NCBI GenBank assembly: GCA_014382705.1
Contig: JACNJE010000109.1
Coordinates: 17,364 to 67,816, forward strand
Direction: 5' to 3'
DNA length: 50,453 bases
DNA from: Verrucomicrobiota bacterium
Lineage (GTDB): Bacteria > Verrucomicrobiota > Verrucomicrobiia > Limisphaerales > UBA1096
Both the position numbers and the translations under genes were made by a program. Each line of letters starts with the position of its first letter. The stretch's first letter is position 1. The notes beneath the pieces are model-generated. The model saw only the letters and a program-made list of their open reading frames with translations. It was not told where the DNA came from and did no database searches. Below, piece after piece: positions 26,079-34,855 of this stretch.

Positions 26079-28328
26079 ATGTTCAGCATGACTTTCAAGA
26101 GGCTCCACCGACTCCTCCCGTCACTGGCAATCACTCTGACCGCATTTTTTGCGGAAGCCGGTAAGATTCAATTCAACCGGGATATTCGCCCAATCCTCTC
26201 CGACCACTGCTTCGCTTGCCACGGGCCGGACGCCAGCCACCGCAAGGCAGGACTGCGGCTGGACACCCGTGAAGGGGCAGTGGCCGACCTCGACGGCTAC
26301 TCCGCAGTGGCACCCGGTGCGCCGACCCAGAGCAAATTGATCGCCCGCATCGCCACCGACGACGAGGACGACCTGATGCCCCCGCCGGAAACCGGCAAGC
26401 CGCTAAACGACGGGGAGAAAAAACGGCTGCGCGACTGGATCGCCCAGGGAGCCGAATACGAGGCGCACTGGGCCTACCTCCCGCCCAAGCGCCCGGCGTT
26501 GCCAAGCGTCAGCGACCGCGCTTGGCCAAGCGGCGCGATCGACCGCTTCATCCTCGCGCGGCTCGAGAGCGCGAACCTCCCGCCGTCGCCCCCCGCCGAT
26601 GCGGCAACCTTGGCCAGGCGATTGCACTTCGACCTCACCGGCCTGCCGCCATCGCCGCGCTTGGCCAAGCGCCTGGCCAAGTCGCCGGAGACCTATTCGC
26701 GGGTGGCGGACGAGTTGCTGGCGTCGCCGCGATTTGGGGAGCGCTTGGCCAGTTACTGGCTCGACCTCGTCCGTTACGCCGACACCGTCGGCTATCACGG
26801 CGATCAGGATCACGCGATCACGCCGTACCGCGACTGGGTCATCAAGGCGTTCAACGACAACCTGCCGTTCGACCGGTTCACCGCCGCACAGATCGCCGGC
26901 GACCTGCTGCCCAATGCGACGGTGAACCAAAAAATCGCCAGCGGCTACAATCGCCTGCTGCAGACCTCGCACGAGGGGGGCGTGCAAAAAAAAGAGTACC
27001 TCGCCAAATACTCGGCCGACCGCGTGCGCAACCTTTCCAACGCCTGGCTTGGGGCGACGATGGCCTGCGCCGAGTGCCATGACCACAAGTATGATCCGTT
27101 CACGCAGCGGGATTTTTACAGCCTCGCGGCGTTTTTCGCCGATGTGAACGACGATCAGACTTTTAAAGGCACCAACACGCTCCCGACCAAGCGCGAGCCG
27201 GAGATGAAGGTCGTCTCGCCGTTGGCCGTGTCGTCGGCCAAACAAACTCGAACAATGGTCACCGGGCGCATCCAGCCGCGCCCGATCCGTATTTTGCCGC
27301 GCGGCAACTGGATGGACGACTCGGGCGAGATCGTTGCCCCGGCGGTGCCGCATTTCCTTCCTGCGTTGAGTGCCAAGGGCCGCGCGGACCGGCTGCACCT
27401 GGCTCGCTGGCTGTCGTCGCCCGGCAACCCGCTGACCGCGCGCGTATTTGTGAATCGCCTCTGGTACCTGTTTTTCGGTTCCGGCCTGTCGAGAACGCTG
27501 GACGACACCGGTTCGCAGGGGGAATGGCCAACGCATCCCGCGCTGCTCGACTGGCTCGCGGTCGAGTTCGTCGAGAGCGGCTGGGACATCAAGCGCCTCG
27601 TCCGGCTCATCGTCACCTCGAGCGCCTACCGCCAGTCGTCGCTCGTCACTCCGCAACAACTCGAGCTCGACCCGGACAACCGGTTGATCGCGCGGCAGGG
27701 GCGCTTCCGGTTTCCCGCCGAGACAATCCGCGACAACGCGCTGGCACTCGGTGGTCTGTTGAACGATCGCATGGGGGGCCAAGTCGCCAAGCCGTACCAG
27801 CCAGCCGGTTACTACGCGCCGCTCAACTTTCCCAAGCGCGCCTACGAGGCCGACATGAACGCCAACCAATACCGGCGCGCCGTCTACGTGCATTGGCAGC
27901 GACAGTTTCTGCACCCGATGTTCCGCGCCTTCGACGCGCCAACCCGCGAGGAGTGCACCGCGCAACGGCCGGTTAGCAACACGCCGCTGGCCGCGCTCAC
28001 GCTGATGAACGATCCCACGTTCATCGAGGCAGCCCGCGGGTTTGCGCTCCGCATTCTCAACGAAGCCGGCTCCACCGACCGGCAACGCTTGGGCTGGGCG
28101 TGGCAAACGGCACTCGGCCGCGAGCCAAGCCAAGAGGAGTTCACCGTGGCCAAGGCGTTTCTCGGAGATATTCGCCAACGCTACGAGTCTGACCCTGACG
28201 CCGCCAACGAGTTGCTTGCCGTTGGCATGCTGCGACTGCCCCCTGGCTTGGCCAAGCCGGAGGCCGCTGCGTGGACCGTCCTTGGCCAAGCGCTGCTGAA
28301 TCTCAGCGAGACCATCACGCGAAACTGA
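26079..28328 (+). CDS. PSCyt1-DUF1549-DUF1553 (PSCyt2-PSD1) cytochrome, full-length
   Basis: About 749 residues; the start is ATG 26079 or 26088, both just before a signal peptide (F-F-A-E-A before GKIQF). An N-terminal PSCyt1 domain has haem motif C-F-A-C-H (Cys near 44) and D-L-M-P-P-P-E-T-G-K-P-L. DUF1549 has L-H-F-D-L-T-G-L-P-P, Y-W-L-D-L-V-R-Y-A-D-T and a second haem site C-A-E-C-H (Cys near 330). DUF1553 (PSD1) is in the C-terminal half with G-S-G-L-S-R-T and Q-G-E-W-P-T-H-P-A-L-L-D-W-L. The DUF1501 gene follows one base after the stop, the standard PVC pair. Likely a periplasmic redox protein. One palindrome is read here as A-W-P-S, the only such case among real genes in the window. 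Confidence 0.93.
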   Translation: MFSMTFKRLHRLLPSLAITLTAFFAEAGKIQFNRDIRPILSDHCFACHGPDASHRKAGLRLDTREGAVADLDGYSAVAPGAPTQSKLIARIATDDEDDLMPPPETGKPLNDGEKKRLRDWIAQGAEYEAHWAYLPPKRPALPSVSDRAWPSGAIDRFILARLESANLPPSPPADAATLARRLHFDLTGLPPSPRLAKRLAKSPETYSRVADELLASPRFGERLASYWLDLVRYADTVGYHGDQDHAITPYRDWVIKAFNDNLPFDRFTAAQIAGDLLPNATVNQKIASGYNRLLQTSHEGGVQKKEYLAKYSADRVRNLSNAWLGATMACAECHDHKYDPFTQRDFYSLAAFFADVNDDQTFKGTNTLPTKREPEMKVVSPLAVSSAKQTRTMVTGRIQPRPIRILPRGNWMDDSGEIVAPAVPHFLPALSAKGRADRLHLARWLSSPGNPLTARVFVNRLWYLFFGSGLSRTLDDTGSQGEWPTHPALLDWLAVEFVESGWDIKRLVRLIVTSSAYRQSSLVTPQQLELDPDNRLIARQGRFRFPAETIRDNALALGGLLNDRMGGQVAKPYQPAGYYAPLNFPKRAYEADMNANQYRRAVYVHWQRQFLHPMFRAFDAPTREECTAQRPVSNTPLAALTLMNDPTFIEAARGFALRILNEAGSTDRQRLGWAWQTALGREPSQEEFTVAKAFLGDIRQRYESDPDAANELLAVGMLRLPPGLAKPEAAAWTVLGQALLNLSETITRN
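26519..26532. repeat. Perfect palindrome read in the rare A-W-P-S frame
   Basis: Lies in the linker between PSCyt1 and DUF1549 of the cytochrome. Confidence 0.9.
26658..26671. repeat. Perfect palindrome read R-L-A-K-R
   Basis: Directly followed by a partial copy (CTGGCCAAG), giving R-L-A-K-R-L-A-K in the protein. Confidence 0.9.
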
Positions 28329-28329
28329 T

Positions 28330-29769
28330 ATGCAACTCTCTCATCACCAAGTGGATACGCTCATCAACCGCCGCTCGTTCCTTAGCCGGACATCGCTGGG
28401 CATCGGGGCGACTGCCTGGGCCACCTTGGCCAAGCCCGGGCTTCTCCTCGGCCAAGGTGCCGCCGACGGATCGTCCGGGCTGCCGCACCGCGCGGCCAAG
28501 GCCAAGCGGGTGATTTTTCTCTGCATGGCCGGCGGCCCGTCGCACTTAGAGACGTTCGATCACAAGCCGGAATTGGCCAAGCTGAACGGCCAGCCGATGC
28601 CGGTGTCGTTCACCAAGGGCCAGCCGATTGCCCAGTTGCAAAACCAAAATCTCAAATGCCTTGGCCCGATGTTTCCGTTTCGGCGGCACGGCCAGTCGGG
28701 CCAGCAGATCTCAGACATCCTGCCCGGCATCGCCGGCATCGCCGACGACATCGCGATCGTGCGCTCGATGCACACCGACCAGATCAACCACGACCCGGCG
28801 CACACGGTGATGAACACCGGCACGTCCATCTCCGGCCGGCCCAGCATGGGCGCCTGGGTGACGTACGGGCTGGGCTCGATGAGCGAAGATCTCCCCGGGT
28901 TCGTGGTGCTGACCAGCGAGGGCGGCCGCAATCCGCAGCCAATCGCGTCGCGCCAATGGGGTGCCGGCTTTTTGCCGAGCCGCCATCAGGGCGTCCAGTT
29001 TTTCTCACAGGGCGACCCGGTGCACTACGTCCGATCCGCGCCCGGCGTGAACCGCCGACAGCAGCGGAGCCTTGTCAACACGATCGGCAAACTCAACCGC
29101 CTGCGCAACGAGCAGGTCGCTAACCCGGAAATCGACACGCGCATTGCACAGTACGAACTGGCGTTCCGCATGCAGACCAGTGTGCCGGAGTTGATGGACT
29201 TTTCCGGCGAACCGCGGCACGTGCTCGATGCCTACGGCGTCGACGGCATGGACGGGTCGTTTGCCGCGAACTGCCTGCTGGCCCGGCGCCTTGCCGAGCG
29301 CGGCACGCGCTTCATCCACCTCTACCACCGGGGTTGGGATCATCACGGTGACCTCGAGCGGTACATGAAGATTTGTTGCGGCCTATGCGATCACCCCAGC
29401 GCAACGCTGGTGAAGGACCTGAAGGCGCGCGGGATGCTCGACGACACGCTGGTGATCTGGGGCGGCGAGTTTGGGCGCACCCCGATGTTTCAGGGAAAAG
29501 GTTCCACCGCCGGGCGCGACCACCATATTCGGGCGTTCTCGATGTGGCTTGCGGGGGGTGGGATTAAGGGCGGGATCACCCACGGCGAGACGGATGAGTT
29601 GGGTTATCACGCCACCACGGATCGGGTTCATGTGCGTGACCTTCACGCAACCATGCTTCATCTGTTTGGCATTGATTCCCAGAGGTTTACGTATCGTTTT
29701 CAAGGGTTGGACGCCCGATTGACGGGCGTCGAGGAGGAGGCCCACGTCATCAAATCGGTCCTTGTCTAA
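28330..29769 (+). CDS. DUF1501 family protein, Tat-type signal
   Basis: 479 residues. Twin-arginine-like N-R-R-S-F-L-S-R-T-S at about 13-22 followed by a hydrophobic stretch, then K-R-V-I-F-L-C-M-A-G-G-P-S-H-L-E-T-F-D, S-M-H-T-D-Q-I-N-H-D, G-A-W-V-T-Y-G-L-G, W-G-G-E-F-G-R-T-P and V-H-V-R-D-L-H-A-T-M-L-H. A second, distinct member of the family in this window, co-transcribed with the cytochrome one base upstream. Compared with the protein at 10695 it is better conserved at the M-H-T-D-Q-I-N-H-D segment. Catalytic function in the family is not established. Confidence 0.93.
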   Translation: MQLSHHQVDTLINRRSFLSRTSLGIGATAWATLAKPGLLLGQGAADGSSGLPHRAAKAKRVIFLCMAGGPSHLETFDHKPELAKLNGQPMPVSFTKGQPIAQLQNQNLKCLGPMFPFRRHGQSGQQISDILPGIAGIADDIAIVRSMHTDQINHDPAHTVMNTGTSISGRPSMGAWVTYGLGSMSEDLPGFVVLTSEGGRNPQPIASRQWGAGFLPSRHQGVQFFSQGDPVHYVRSAPGVNRRQQRSLVNTIGKLNRLRNEQVANPEIDTRIAQYELAFRMQTSVPELMDFSGEPRHVLDAYGVDGMDGSFAANCLLARRLAERGTRFIHLYHRGWDHHGDLERYMKICCGLCDHPSATLVKDLKARGMLDDTLVIWGGEFGRTPMFQGKGSTAGRDHHIRAFSMWLAGGGIKGGITHGETDELGYHATTDRVHVRDLHATMLHLFGIDSQRFTYRFQGLDARLTGVEEEAHVIKSVLV

Positions 29770-29777
29770 CCGGAACC

Positions 29778-29800
29778 TTGGCCAAGCGCTTGGCCAAGCG
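29778..29800. repeat. Tandem palindromes forming a 20-base perfect palindrome
   Basis: TTGGCCAAGCGCTTGGCCAA (29778-29797) starts eight bases after the DUF1501 stop; the right half is the perfect 14-mer 29787-29800. A hairpin is possible in RNA, but no T-run follows. The remaining sequence to the HU-like gene holds a weak TTGACT (29845-29850) as a possible -35. Confidence 0.9.
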
Positions 29801-29911
29801 AGAGTTAGCCCTCCCTGCAAACCAAGTTTTTACCAAAAAGCGGCTTGACTCATCGCCGCCGAGGGCGTACGGCTCCCTGTTCAGCGAATCATCGGCTTAA
29901 CCCACCGACAC

Positions 29912-30295
29912 ATGAACGCGGCCGACAAATCGAAAAGCACCGTAACAAAGAGGGATTTGGCCACCCGAGTGCGACTTGCCCTCAGGCCGGGTGTCAAGAT
30001 GCATCAGGCACAGGTCGGGGATGTCATCACCCACACGCTGGATGCCATTCGTGACGCCCTCGTCAACGGCGACACGGTGGAGCTGCGCAATTTTGGCGTC
30101 TTCAAGATAGAGATTCGAAAGGAACGCATCGGTCGCAACCCCAAGGATCCAGGTGTGGATATCCGGATCCCGGCGCGGAAAGTGGTCAAGTTCCGCTCCG
30201 GCAAGGAGATGAAAAATCAGCTGGATGCTGCCGCCTCCGCCGAGGTCGAAGATCTTCCGGCCCCGGAGCCGGGTGGTCCGGGCTTCGATTCATAA
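29912..30295 (+). CDS. HU/IHF-family DNA-binding protein
   Basis: 127 residues from the ATG at 29912. It shows the family's T-K-R-D-L-A-T-R-V, L-D-A-I-R-D-A-L-V-N-G-D-T-V-E-L-R-N-F-G-V-F-K and the arm signature R-x-G-R-N-P-K-D-P-G-V-D-I-R-I-P-A-R-K-V-V-K-F-R-S-G-K. It is longer than classical HU (about 90 aa) by a polar N-terminus and an acidic, Pro-rich tail. It would bend DNA and help organise the nucleoid. The gene ends in tandem in-frame TAA codons six bases from the end of the convergent ABC-F gene. Confidence 0.93.
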   Translation: MNAADKSKSTVTKRDLATRVRLALRPGVKMHQAQVGDVITHTLDAIRDALVNGDTVELRNFGVFKIEIRKERIGRNPKDPGVDIRIPARKVVKFRSGKEMKNQLDAAASAEVEDLPAPEPGGPGFDS

Positions 30296-30301
30296 TAAGA
30301 C

Positions 30302-32203
30302 TCACGGCTTTTCGCTTGCGGCCCGTATCCCCTCAAGTTCCTCCCAGCGAGCGTAGAGCGAGGCGGTTCGCTCCCTCGCAGCCTCCAGTTCGCGGGTCAG
30401 TTTTTTGGATTGCGCACCGTGCAATGAATGAAACTCCGGGTCGGCGAACAGGCCCTCGATTCGGGCCACCTCCTCCTCGGCGCTGAGGATTGCCGTCTCC
30501 ATGCCTTCGAGTTCATCCTTTTCCTTCCAGGTCAATTTTCGCGACTTGGCCTTGGACGCTTGGCTTGGCTTGCTGCTAGTCCGTACGGCTTTTGTCGGCT
30601 TGGCCGGGCGCGTCGTCCGCTCGGCAAGTTTTTCGCGGTAATAGTCGTAGTCGCCCTCGTTGTAAACAACCCGTCCGTCACCCTCGAATGCGAGGATGCC
30701 GGTGCAGACTCGGTTGAGAAAATATCGGTCGTGACTGACCACCAGCACGCAGCCGGTGAACGCCAGCAGTGCTTCCTCCAGCAGCCGCAATGTCGGCAGG
30801 TCGAGGTCGTTGGTCGGCTCGTCCATGACCAGGAAGTTGCCGCCGTGCTTGAGAATGCGCGCCAGCAGCAGACGGCTCTTCTCGCCGCCAGACAGGCTCT
30901 TGACCCGCATGGTGATCCGCTTGGGATCAAAGCCAAACCGCTGCAGATAGGCGCGAATGGCCAGCTTGCCGTTGCCGAACGGGATCGAGTCCGCGCCCTC
31001 GGCGACCTCCTCCAGCAATGTTTTTTCCGGGTCAAGCTGCACGCGTTCCTGGTCCACGTAGTTGAACTGGGTCAGCACACCGGCCTTGCGGCTGCCGACG
31101 GTCGGGGCCAGTTGCCCCAGCACGATTTTAAGCAGGCTGGTCTTTCCGAGGCCGTTGCGGCCGCAGATGCCGATCCGCATGCCGGCCTCGAACTTGAAAT
31201 CGAATCCATCAATCAATCCGTTGCCGCCCAGTTCCAGCCCGATGTTGATCAGATCCACCACGCGATTGGCCAACTGACCCGGTGGCGGGATGATCAAGTT
31301 CATCGACAGCTCCCTGTCGGGGCTCTCCGTGTTTTTGATGGAGTGGAATTTTTCCACCCGAAATTTTGCCTTGGTCGTGCGCGCCTTGGGCCCGCGGCGA
31401 ACCCAGTCCAGCTCGCGCCGCAGGAAACGCTTCCGCTTCAACTCGAGCGCCTGCTCGTTCTCCATCCGGGCGAGGCAGGACTCGAGGTAGTCGGAGTAGT
31501 TGCCCTTGTGCCTGAAAAACCGCCCCCCCTGCAACTCGACGATGTGGTTGCAGATTGCGTTGAGGAAATACCGGTCGTGCGTGGCGACGAGAAACGCACC
31601 GCGAAACGTTTTCAGGTACCCCGTGATCCACTCGATCGACTCGGTGTCAAGATGGTTGGTCGGCTCGTCGAGAATCAGAAAATCCGGGTTGGAGACGATC
31701 GCGCGGCAAAGTTCGACCCGCCGTTTTTCGCCGCCCGACAGCGTGCCCATCAACCGGTCCGCAGCGGGCGTGTTCAGGTGTGTCATCGCCGTCTTGATGC
31801 GCGTCTCGATGTGCCACGCGTCAGAGGCGGCGATTTGTTGTTCCAGCTCGGTCTGCCGGTTCGAGTCGGCGGGCAGCGACTCGTATTCGTCGAGCAGTCT
31901 CTGTTGGTGGATCGCCCCTTCGCGGATCGCATCGATCACGGGGACGTCGGCCGGCGTGTCACTGTCTTGCGGCAGAAAACCCACCGACAAGCCGCTGCGC
32001 CGGATGACTTCGCCGTCATCGGGCTGAGTCCAGCCGGCCAGGATTTTCAGGAAGGTCGACTTGCCGCAGCCGTTGCGCCCGACCATGCCCAGGTGATCCC
32101 CGTCGCGAACCGTCAACGACGCGGCCTGAAGCACCTCATGGTCGTTGTACCGAACCTTGAGGCCGGAGGCGTCGAGAAGCGTGGTGTGCGGGACTTGGGA
32201 CAA
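30302..32203 (-). CDS. ABC-F family ATPase (Uup-like)
   Basis: 633 residues with two ATP-binding domains and no membrane segments. The first Walker A is G-R-N-G-C-G-K-S-T (42-50), with L-S-G-G-E-K-R-R and L-I-L-D-E-P-T-N-H-L-D. The second has G-R-N-G-L-G-K-T-S, L-S-G-G-E-K-S-R and L-V-M-D-E-P-T-N-D-L-D. A charged coiled-coil tail follows a K/P-rich linker, as in Uup. ABC-F proteins act on the ribosome or, for Uup, on DNA repair intermediates. The start is uncertain: an in-frame stop lies just upstream, only CTG and TTG are available near the natural start, and TTG at 32203 is chosen. The gene follows prfC by 40 bases. Confidence 0.92.
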   Translation of the reverse strand: MSQVPHTTLLDASGLKVRYNDHEVLQAASLTVRDGDHLGMVGRNGCGKSTFLKILAGWTQPDDGEVIRRSGLSVGFLPQDSDTPADVPVIDAIREGAIHQQRLLDEYESLPADSNRQTELEQQIAASDAWHIETRIKTAMTHLNTPAADRLMGTLSGGEKRRVELCRAIVSNPDFLILDEPTNHLDTESIEWITGYLKTFRGAFLVATHDRYFLNAICNHIVELQGGRFFRHKGNYSDYLESCLARMENEQALELKRKRFLRRELDWVRRGPKARTTKAKFRVEKFHSIKNTESPDRELSMNLIIPPPGQLANRVVDLINIGLELGGNGLIDGFDFKFEAGMRIGICGRNGLGKTSLLKIVLGQLAPTVGSRKAGVLTQFNYVDQERVQLDPEKTLLEEVAEGADSIPFGNGKLAIRAYLQRFGFDPKRITMRVKSLSGGEKSRLLLARILKHGGNFLVMDEPTNDLDLPTLRLLEEALLAFTGCVLVVSHDRYFLNRVCTGILAFEGDGRVVYNEGDYDYYREKLAERTTRPAKPTKAVRTSSKPSQASKAKSRKLTWKEKDELEGMETAILSAEEEVARIEGLFADPEFHSLHGAQSKKLTRELEAARERTASLYARWEELEGIRAASEKP

Positions 32204-32218
32204 AGCGGTCAGTCAGCG

Positions 32219-32232
32219 CGCTTGGCCAAGCG
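32219..32232. repeat. Perfect palindrome between prfC and the ABC-F gene
   Basis: Eleven bases after the prfC stop and 15 bases before the TTG start of the ABC-F gene on the same strand. Confidence 0.9.
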
Positions 32233-32243
32233 CAGGGCGAGGG

Positions 32244-33839
32244 TCAGCTCCCGTTCAAGGGTGGCGGCTCCTTGGCAAGGTTTAGTGATTCGTTGTTTTG
32301 CTGGAAATAGGAGGCGGCCCAATCGCTTGCGAAGAGCAGCACCGGGTTGCCGTCAGAATCCCATCCGAAACGAGAGCCGGTCGGGGGTGAAAGTTGATCC
32401 ATCTTCTCCTCGCTAAAACCATCCGGCAGCCAGCGCACCACCTGCCACGGGGCGGACTCGAGCCGCGAGCCGGCGTTGTATTCGCTCTCGAGCCGGAATT
32501 GCACCACGTCAAACTGCAGCGGCCCCACCGCCGCCAACACCGGCACTGCGACCGTGCTGCCCTTCAGGCTCAGGCACTGGATCGCGCCCTCCTGCAGCAA
32601 CTGCTCCAGGCCCTGCCGGAACTGCTTGAACTTGCCGGTGTCCGTGTTGTGCAGGTACGAGAAGCTCTCCGGCGTGAAACGCGGAATCTCGTGGAATTCG
32701 ACGCCTTTTTTTGTGGTGAGCGTGTCGCCAATCCCAAAGTCGGCGTGGCCCACCAGGCCGATGATGTCACCGGGGAATGCCTCGTTCACCGTCTCGCGCT
32801 CCTTGCCGAACAAACGATGCGAACTGGCCAGGCGCACTTTTTTTCCCGTGCGCGAATGGTACACCGTCATGTCCCGCTCAAATTTGCCGGAGCAAATGCG
32901 AATGTACGCGATGCGGTCACGGTGCTTCGGATCCATGTTCGCCTGAATTTTGAAAATGAAGCCGGAAAACTCCCCGTCGCTTGGCTCGATGAATTCGCCA
33001 TTGGACGGACGGCCCTGCGGCGGCGGCGCGTGGTGCAGAAACCCGTCAAGAATCAGCTCGACACCAAAATTATTCATCGCGCTGCCGAAGAACACCGGCG
33101 TTGTGTTCCCGGCAAGAATCTCTCCGCTGTCAAATGCCGCCCCGGCCATCTCCAGGATCTCCAGTTCCTCCGAGACCTTGGCCAAGGTGTCCCCCGGCAC
33201 ACGATCCTTCACGAAGTCGTCCGAGATGCCTCCGACCTCGACCGGGGCCATGTACGCGCCGCCGGTCGTGCGCTCGAACAAATGCACCTGCTTGGCCAAG
33301 CGATCAAACACGCCCTTGAAATCCGCTCCGTCGCCGATCGGCCAGTTTACCGGGAACGGCTTGAGCTCAAGCACACTCTCGATTTCGTCCAGCAACTCGA
33401 TCGCGCCTTTCGACGGCCGGTCGCACTTGTTGATAAACGTGAAGATTGGCACGCCGCGTTGCCGGCAGACCTCGAACAACTTCTGCGTTTGCGCCTCGAT
33501 GCCCTTGGCGGCATCGAGCACCATCACCACCGCATCGACGGCCGTGAGCACGCGGTACGTGTCCTCGGAGAAATCCTTGTGCCCCGGGGTGTCCAGCAGG
33601 TTGATTTGGTACCCCTGATAGTCGAACTGCAGCACCGTCGAGCTGACTGAGATGCCACGCTTGCGCTCCAGTTCCATCCAGTCCGACGTCGTCGCCCGCT
33701 GGTTTTTGCGTGAACGCACCGATCCGGCCAGTTGCACCGCGCCACCGTAAAGAAGCATCTTTTCGGTGAGAGTGGTTTTGCCGGCATCCGGATGGGAAAT
33801 GATGGCGAACGTGCGCCGTCGGCTGATCTCTTTCTGCAT
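32244..33839 (-). CDS. prfC: Peptide chain release factor 3
   Basis: 531 residues, normal length. A translational GTPase that recycles RF1/RF2: P-loop S-H-P-D-A-G-K-T (15-22), R-G-I-S-V-S-S switch region, D-T-P-G-H-K-D-F, N-K-C-D-R base recognition, and the RF3-specific segments F-F-G-S-A-M-N-N-F-G-V, K-I-Q-A-N-M-D-P-K-H-R-D-R and G-P-L-Q-F-D-V-V-Q-F-R-L. It runs in the same direction as the ABC-F gene downstream. Two motif cores (33178 and 33292) are read as T-L-A-K and R-L-A-K. Confidence 0.97.
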   Translation of the reverse strand: MQKEISRRRTFAIISHPDAGKTTLTEKMLLYGGAVQLAGSVRSRKNQRATTSDWMELERKRGISVSSTVLQFDYQGYQINLLDTPGHKDFSEDTYRVLTAVDAVVMVLDAAKGIEAQTQKLFEVCRQRGVPIFTFINKCDRPSKGAIELLDEIESVLELKPFPVNWPIGDGADFKGVFDRLAKQVHLFERTTGGAYMAPVEVGGISDDFVKDRVPGDTLAKVSEELEILEMAGAAFDSGEILAGNTTPVFFGSAMNNFGVELILDGFLHHAPPPQGRPSNGEFIEPSDGEFSGFIFKIQANMDPKHRDRIAYIRICSGKFERDMTVYHSRTGKKVRLASSHRLFGKERETVNEAFPGDIIGLVGHADFGIGDTLTTKKGVEFHEIPRFTPESFSYLHNTDTGKFKQFRQGLEQLLQEGAIQCLSLKGSTVAVPVLAAVGPLQFDVVQFRLESEYNAGSRLESAPWQVVRWLPDGFSEEKMDQLSPPTGSRFGWDSDGNPVLLFASDWAASYFQQNNESLNLAKEPPPLNGS

Positions 33840-34184
33840 GGTCAGAAAACCAGAAGGGCGCGGACTGTACCAAAAGCCGAAAGAGCAACAAGAACAATGC
33901 CCGTCGACATAAGGTCAACCCGACAGGGGTAGGAAGAATTTCGCTGCGAATTGGTTTTTTTGAGAAACCGCGAATGAACACAAATAGACGCCAATTTCCG
34001 AGGAACGAACGAAAAAGGACAGGAGGCGTGCGCTACCCCCTGCAACACCCTCTCCCAGCGGGAGAGGGTAGGGAGAGGGAGAAAACTGACAGCATTTGTA
34101 ATGGCAACATAAGACATTAAAAAGTATTTTATCGTATTATGTTGACTTATCATGCCAATTTATACTCTTTTCCTGTGTTGGATT
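33840..34184. other. Intergenic region with dispersed repeats
   Basis: No gene is seen. It holds a diverged copy of the AAACCGCGAATG repeat (33964-33998) and the hairpin at 34047-34069, then an AT-rich stretch (34110-34145) that probably carries the promoter of the HTH gene. Confidence 0.5.
34047..34069. repeat. ACCCTCTCCC/GGGAGAGGGT hairpin repeat, copy 2
   Basis: A perfect ten-base stem with loop AGC. Same family as 4962-4982. Confidence 0.75.
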
Positions 34185-34427
34185 ATGATTGAAGTGGATG
34201 ATTTCAAGGCGTTTGACGCGCACGAAGTGGCGGCTATGCTTTGCCTCAAATACCGGACGGTGACGCGCTACATTCAGGCTGGCAAAATCCGCGCCCGGAA
34301 AATAGGCAAAAAGTATTTCGTCACCGAACAGGACGTGAAAGCCTTCATCCTCGCCCAAGAACCCAACGTTGAAACAGCAAAAACAGAGGTAAACGACCTT
34401 TACAGCGGCGCAATCCGAGAAGATTAA
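34185..34427 (+). CDS. Excisionase-like helix-turn-helix protein
   Basis: 80 residues from the ATG at 34185; an in-frame ATG at 34152 would add 11 hydrophobic residues unlike the family. The sequence is of the AlpA/excisionase (MerR-like HTH) type: F-D-A-H-E-V-A-A-M-L... Y-R-T-V-T-R-Y-I-Q-A-G-K-I-R-A-R-K-I-G-K-K-Y-F-V-T-E-Q-D-V-K-A-F-I. Such proteins bind DNA as small regulators, in phages or as stand-alone transcription factors. No integrase is near it, so the excision role is not supported. It is AT-richer than its neighbours. Confidence 0.82.
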   Translation: MIEVDDFKAFDAHEVAAMLCLKYRTVTRYIQAGKIRARKIGKKYFVTEQDVKAFILAQEPNVETAKTEVNDLYSGAIRED

Positions 34428-34444
34428 CGATAAAGTTACTCTAC

Positions 34445-34768
34445 TTAGGTATTATCCTCGAGCCAGGCGAGGTATTTTCGGCTGCCGGCGGTTAGAGGGA
34501 GGGCGACGAAATCCGGGGTGTCGTAGGGGTGAATCTCCCGGACAGTTCGTTCCAAATTGGGCAGCAGTTCTTGGCGCGTCTTGAAAATGAGGAGCAGTTC
34601 GTCGCTTTGTTCGAGTTTACCCTCCCACCAGTAGTGCGACTCGACCGCCGGGACGATGTTGGCGCAGGCGGCGAGCTTGGCCTCCAGCGCGGCCTTGGCC
34701 AAGCGGCGGGCCATGTCCATGTCCGGCGCGGTGACCATTACGACGGCAAAATCTTCCGGAACACTCAT
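34445..34768 (-). CDS. cutA: Divalent-cation tolerance protein CutA
   Basis: 107 residues. CutA1 pattern: V-V-M-V-T-A-P, A-L-E-A-K-L-A-A-C-A-N-I-V-P-A-V-E-S-H-Y-W-W-E-G, E-L-L-L-I-F-K-T-R and H-P-Y-D-T-P-D-F-V-A-L-P-L. A small trimeric protein linked to copper tolerance; its molecular role is unclear. Its stop lies 17 bases from the end of the convergent HTH gene. One motif core (34695) reads R-R-L-A-K-A. Confidence 0.95.
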   Translation of the reverse strand: MSVPEDFAVVMVTAPDMDMARRLAKAALEAKLAACANIVPAVESHYWWEGKLEQSDELLLIFKTRQELLPNLERTVREIHPYDTPDFVALPLTAGSRKYLAWLEDNT

Positions 34769-34855
34769 GCGCCCCAGCTAACTGGGCCAAGCGGCGAAGG
34801 TCAATTTCCTTGACCCGCCAAGCGACTGGCCAAAGGCTCCCCGCGTTCAGTCCTT

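Noticed and set aside
29778..29800. A classical intrinsic terminator
   Set aside because: The palindrome could form a hairpin but no T-run follows, and the same motif occurs many times inside genes.
30428..32416. A 662-codon plus-strand open frame opposite the ABC-F gene
   Set aside because: The minus strand carries both Walker A/B sets; the plus frame is a shadow.
34185..34427. Excisionase of a prophage or integrative element
   Set aside because: No integrase, phage gene or attachment-site pair is nearby; small HTH proteins of this type often stand alone.
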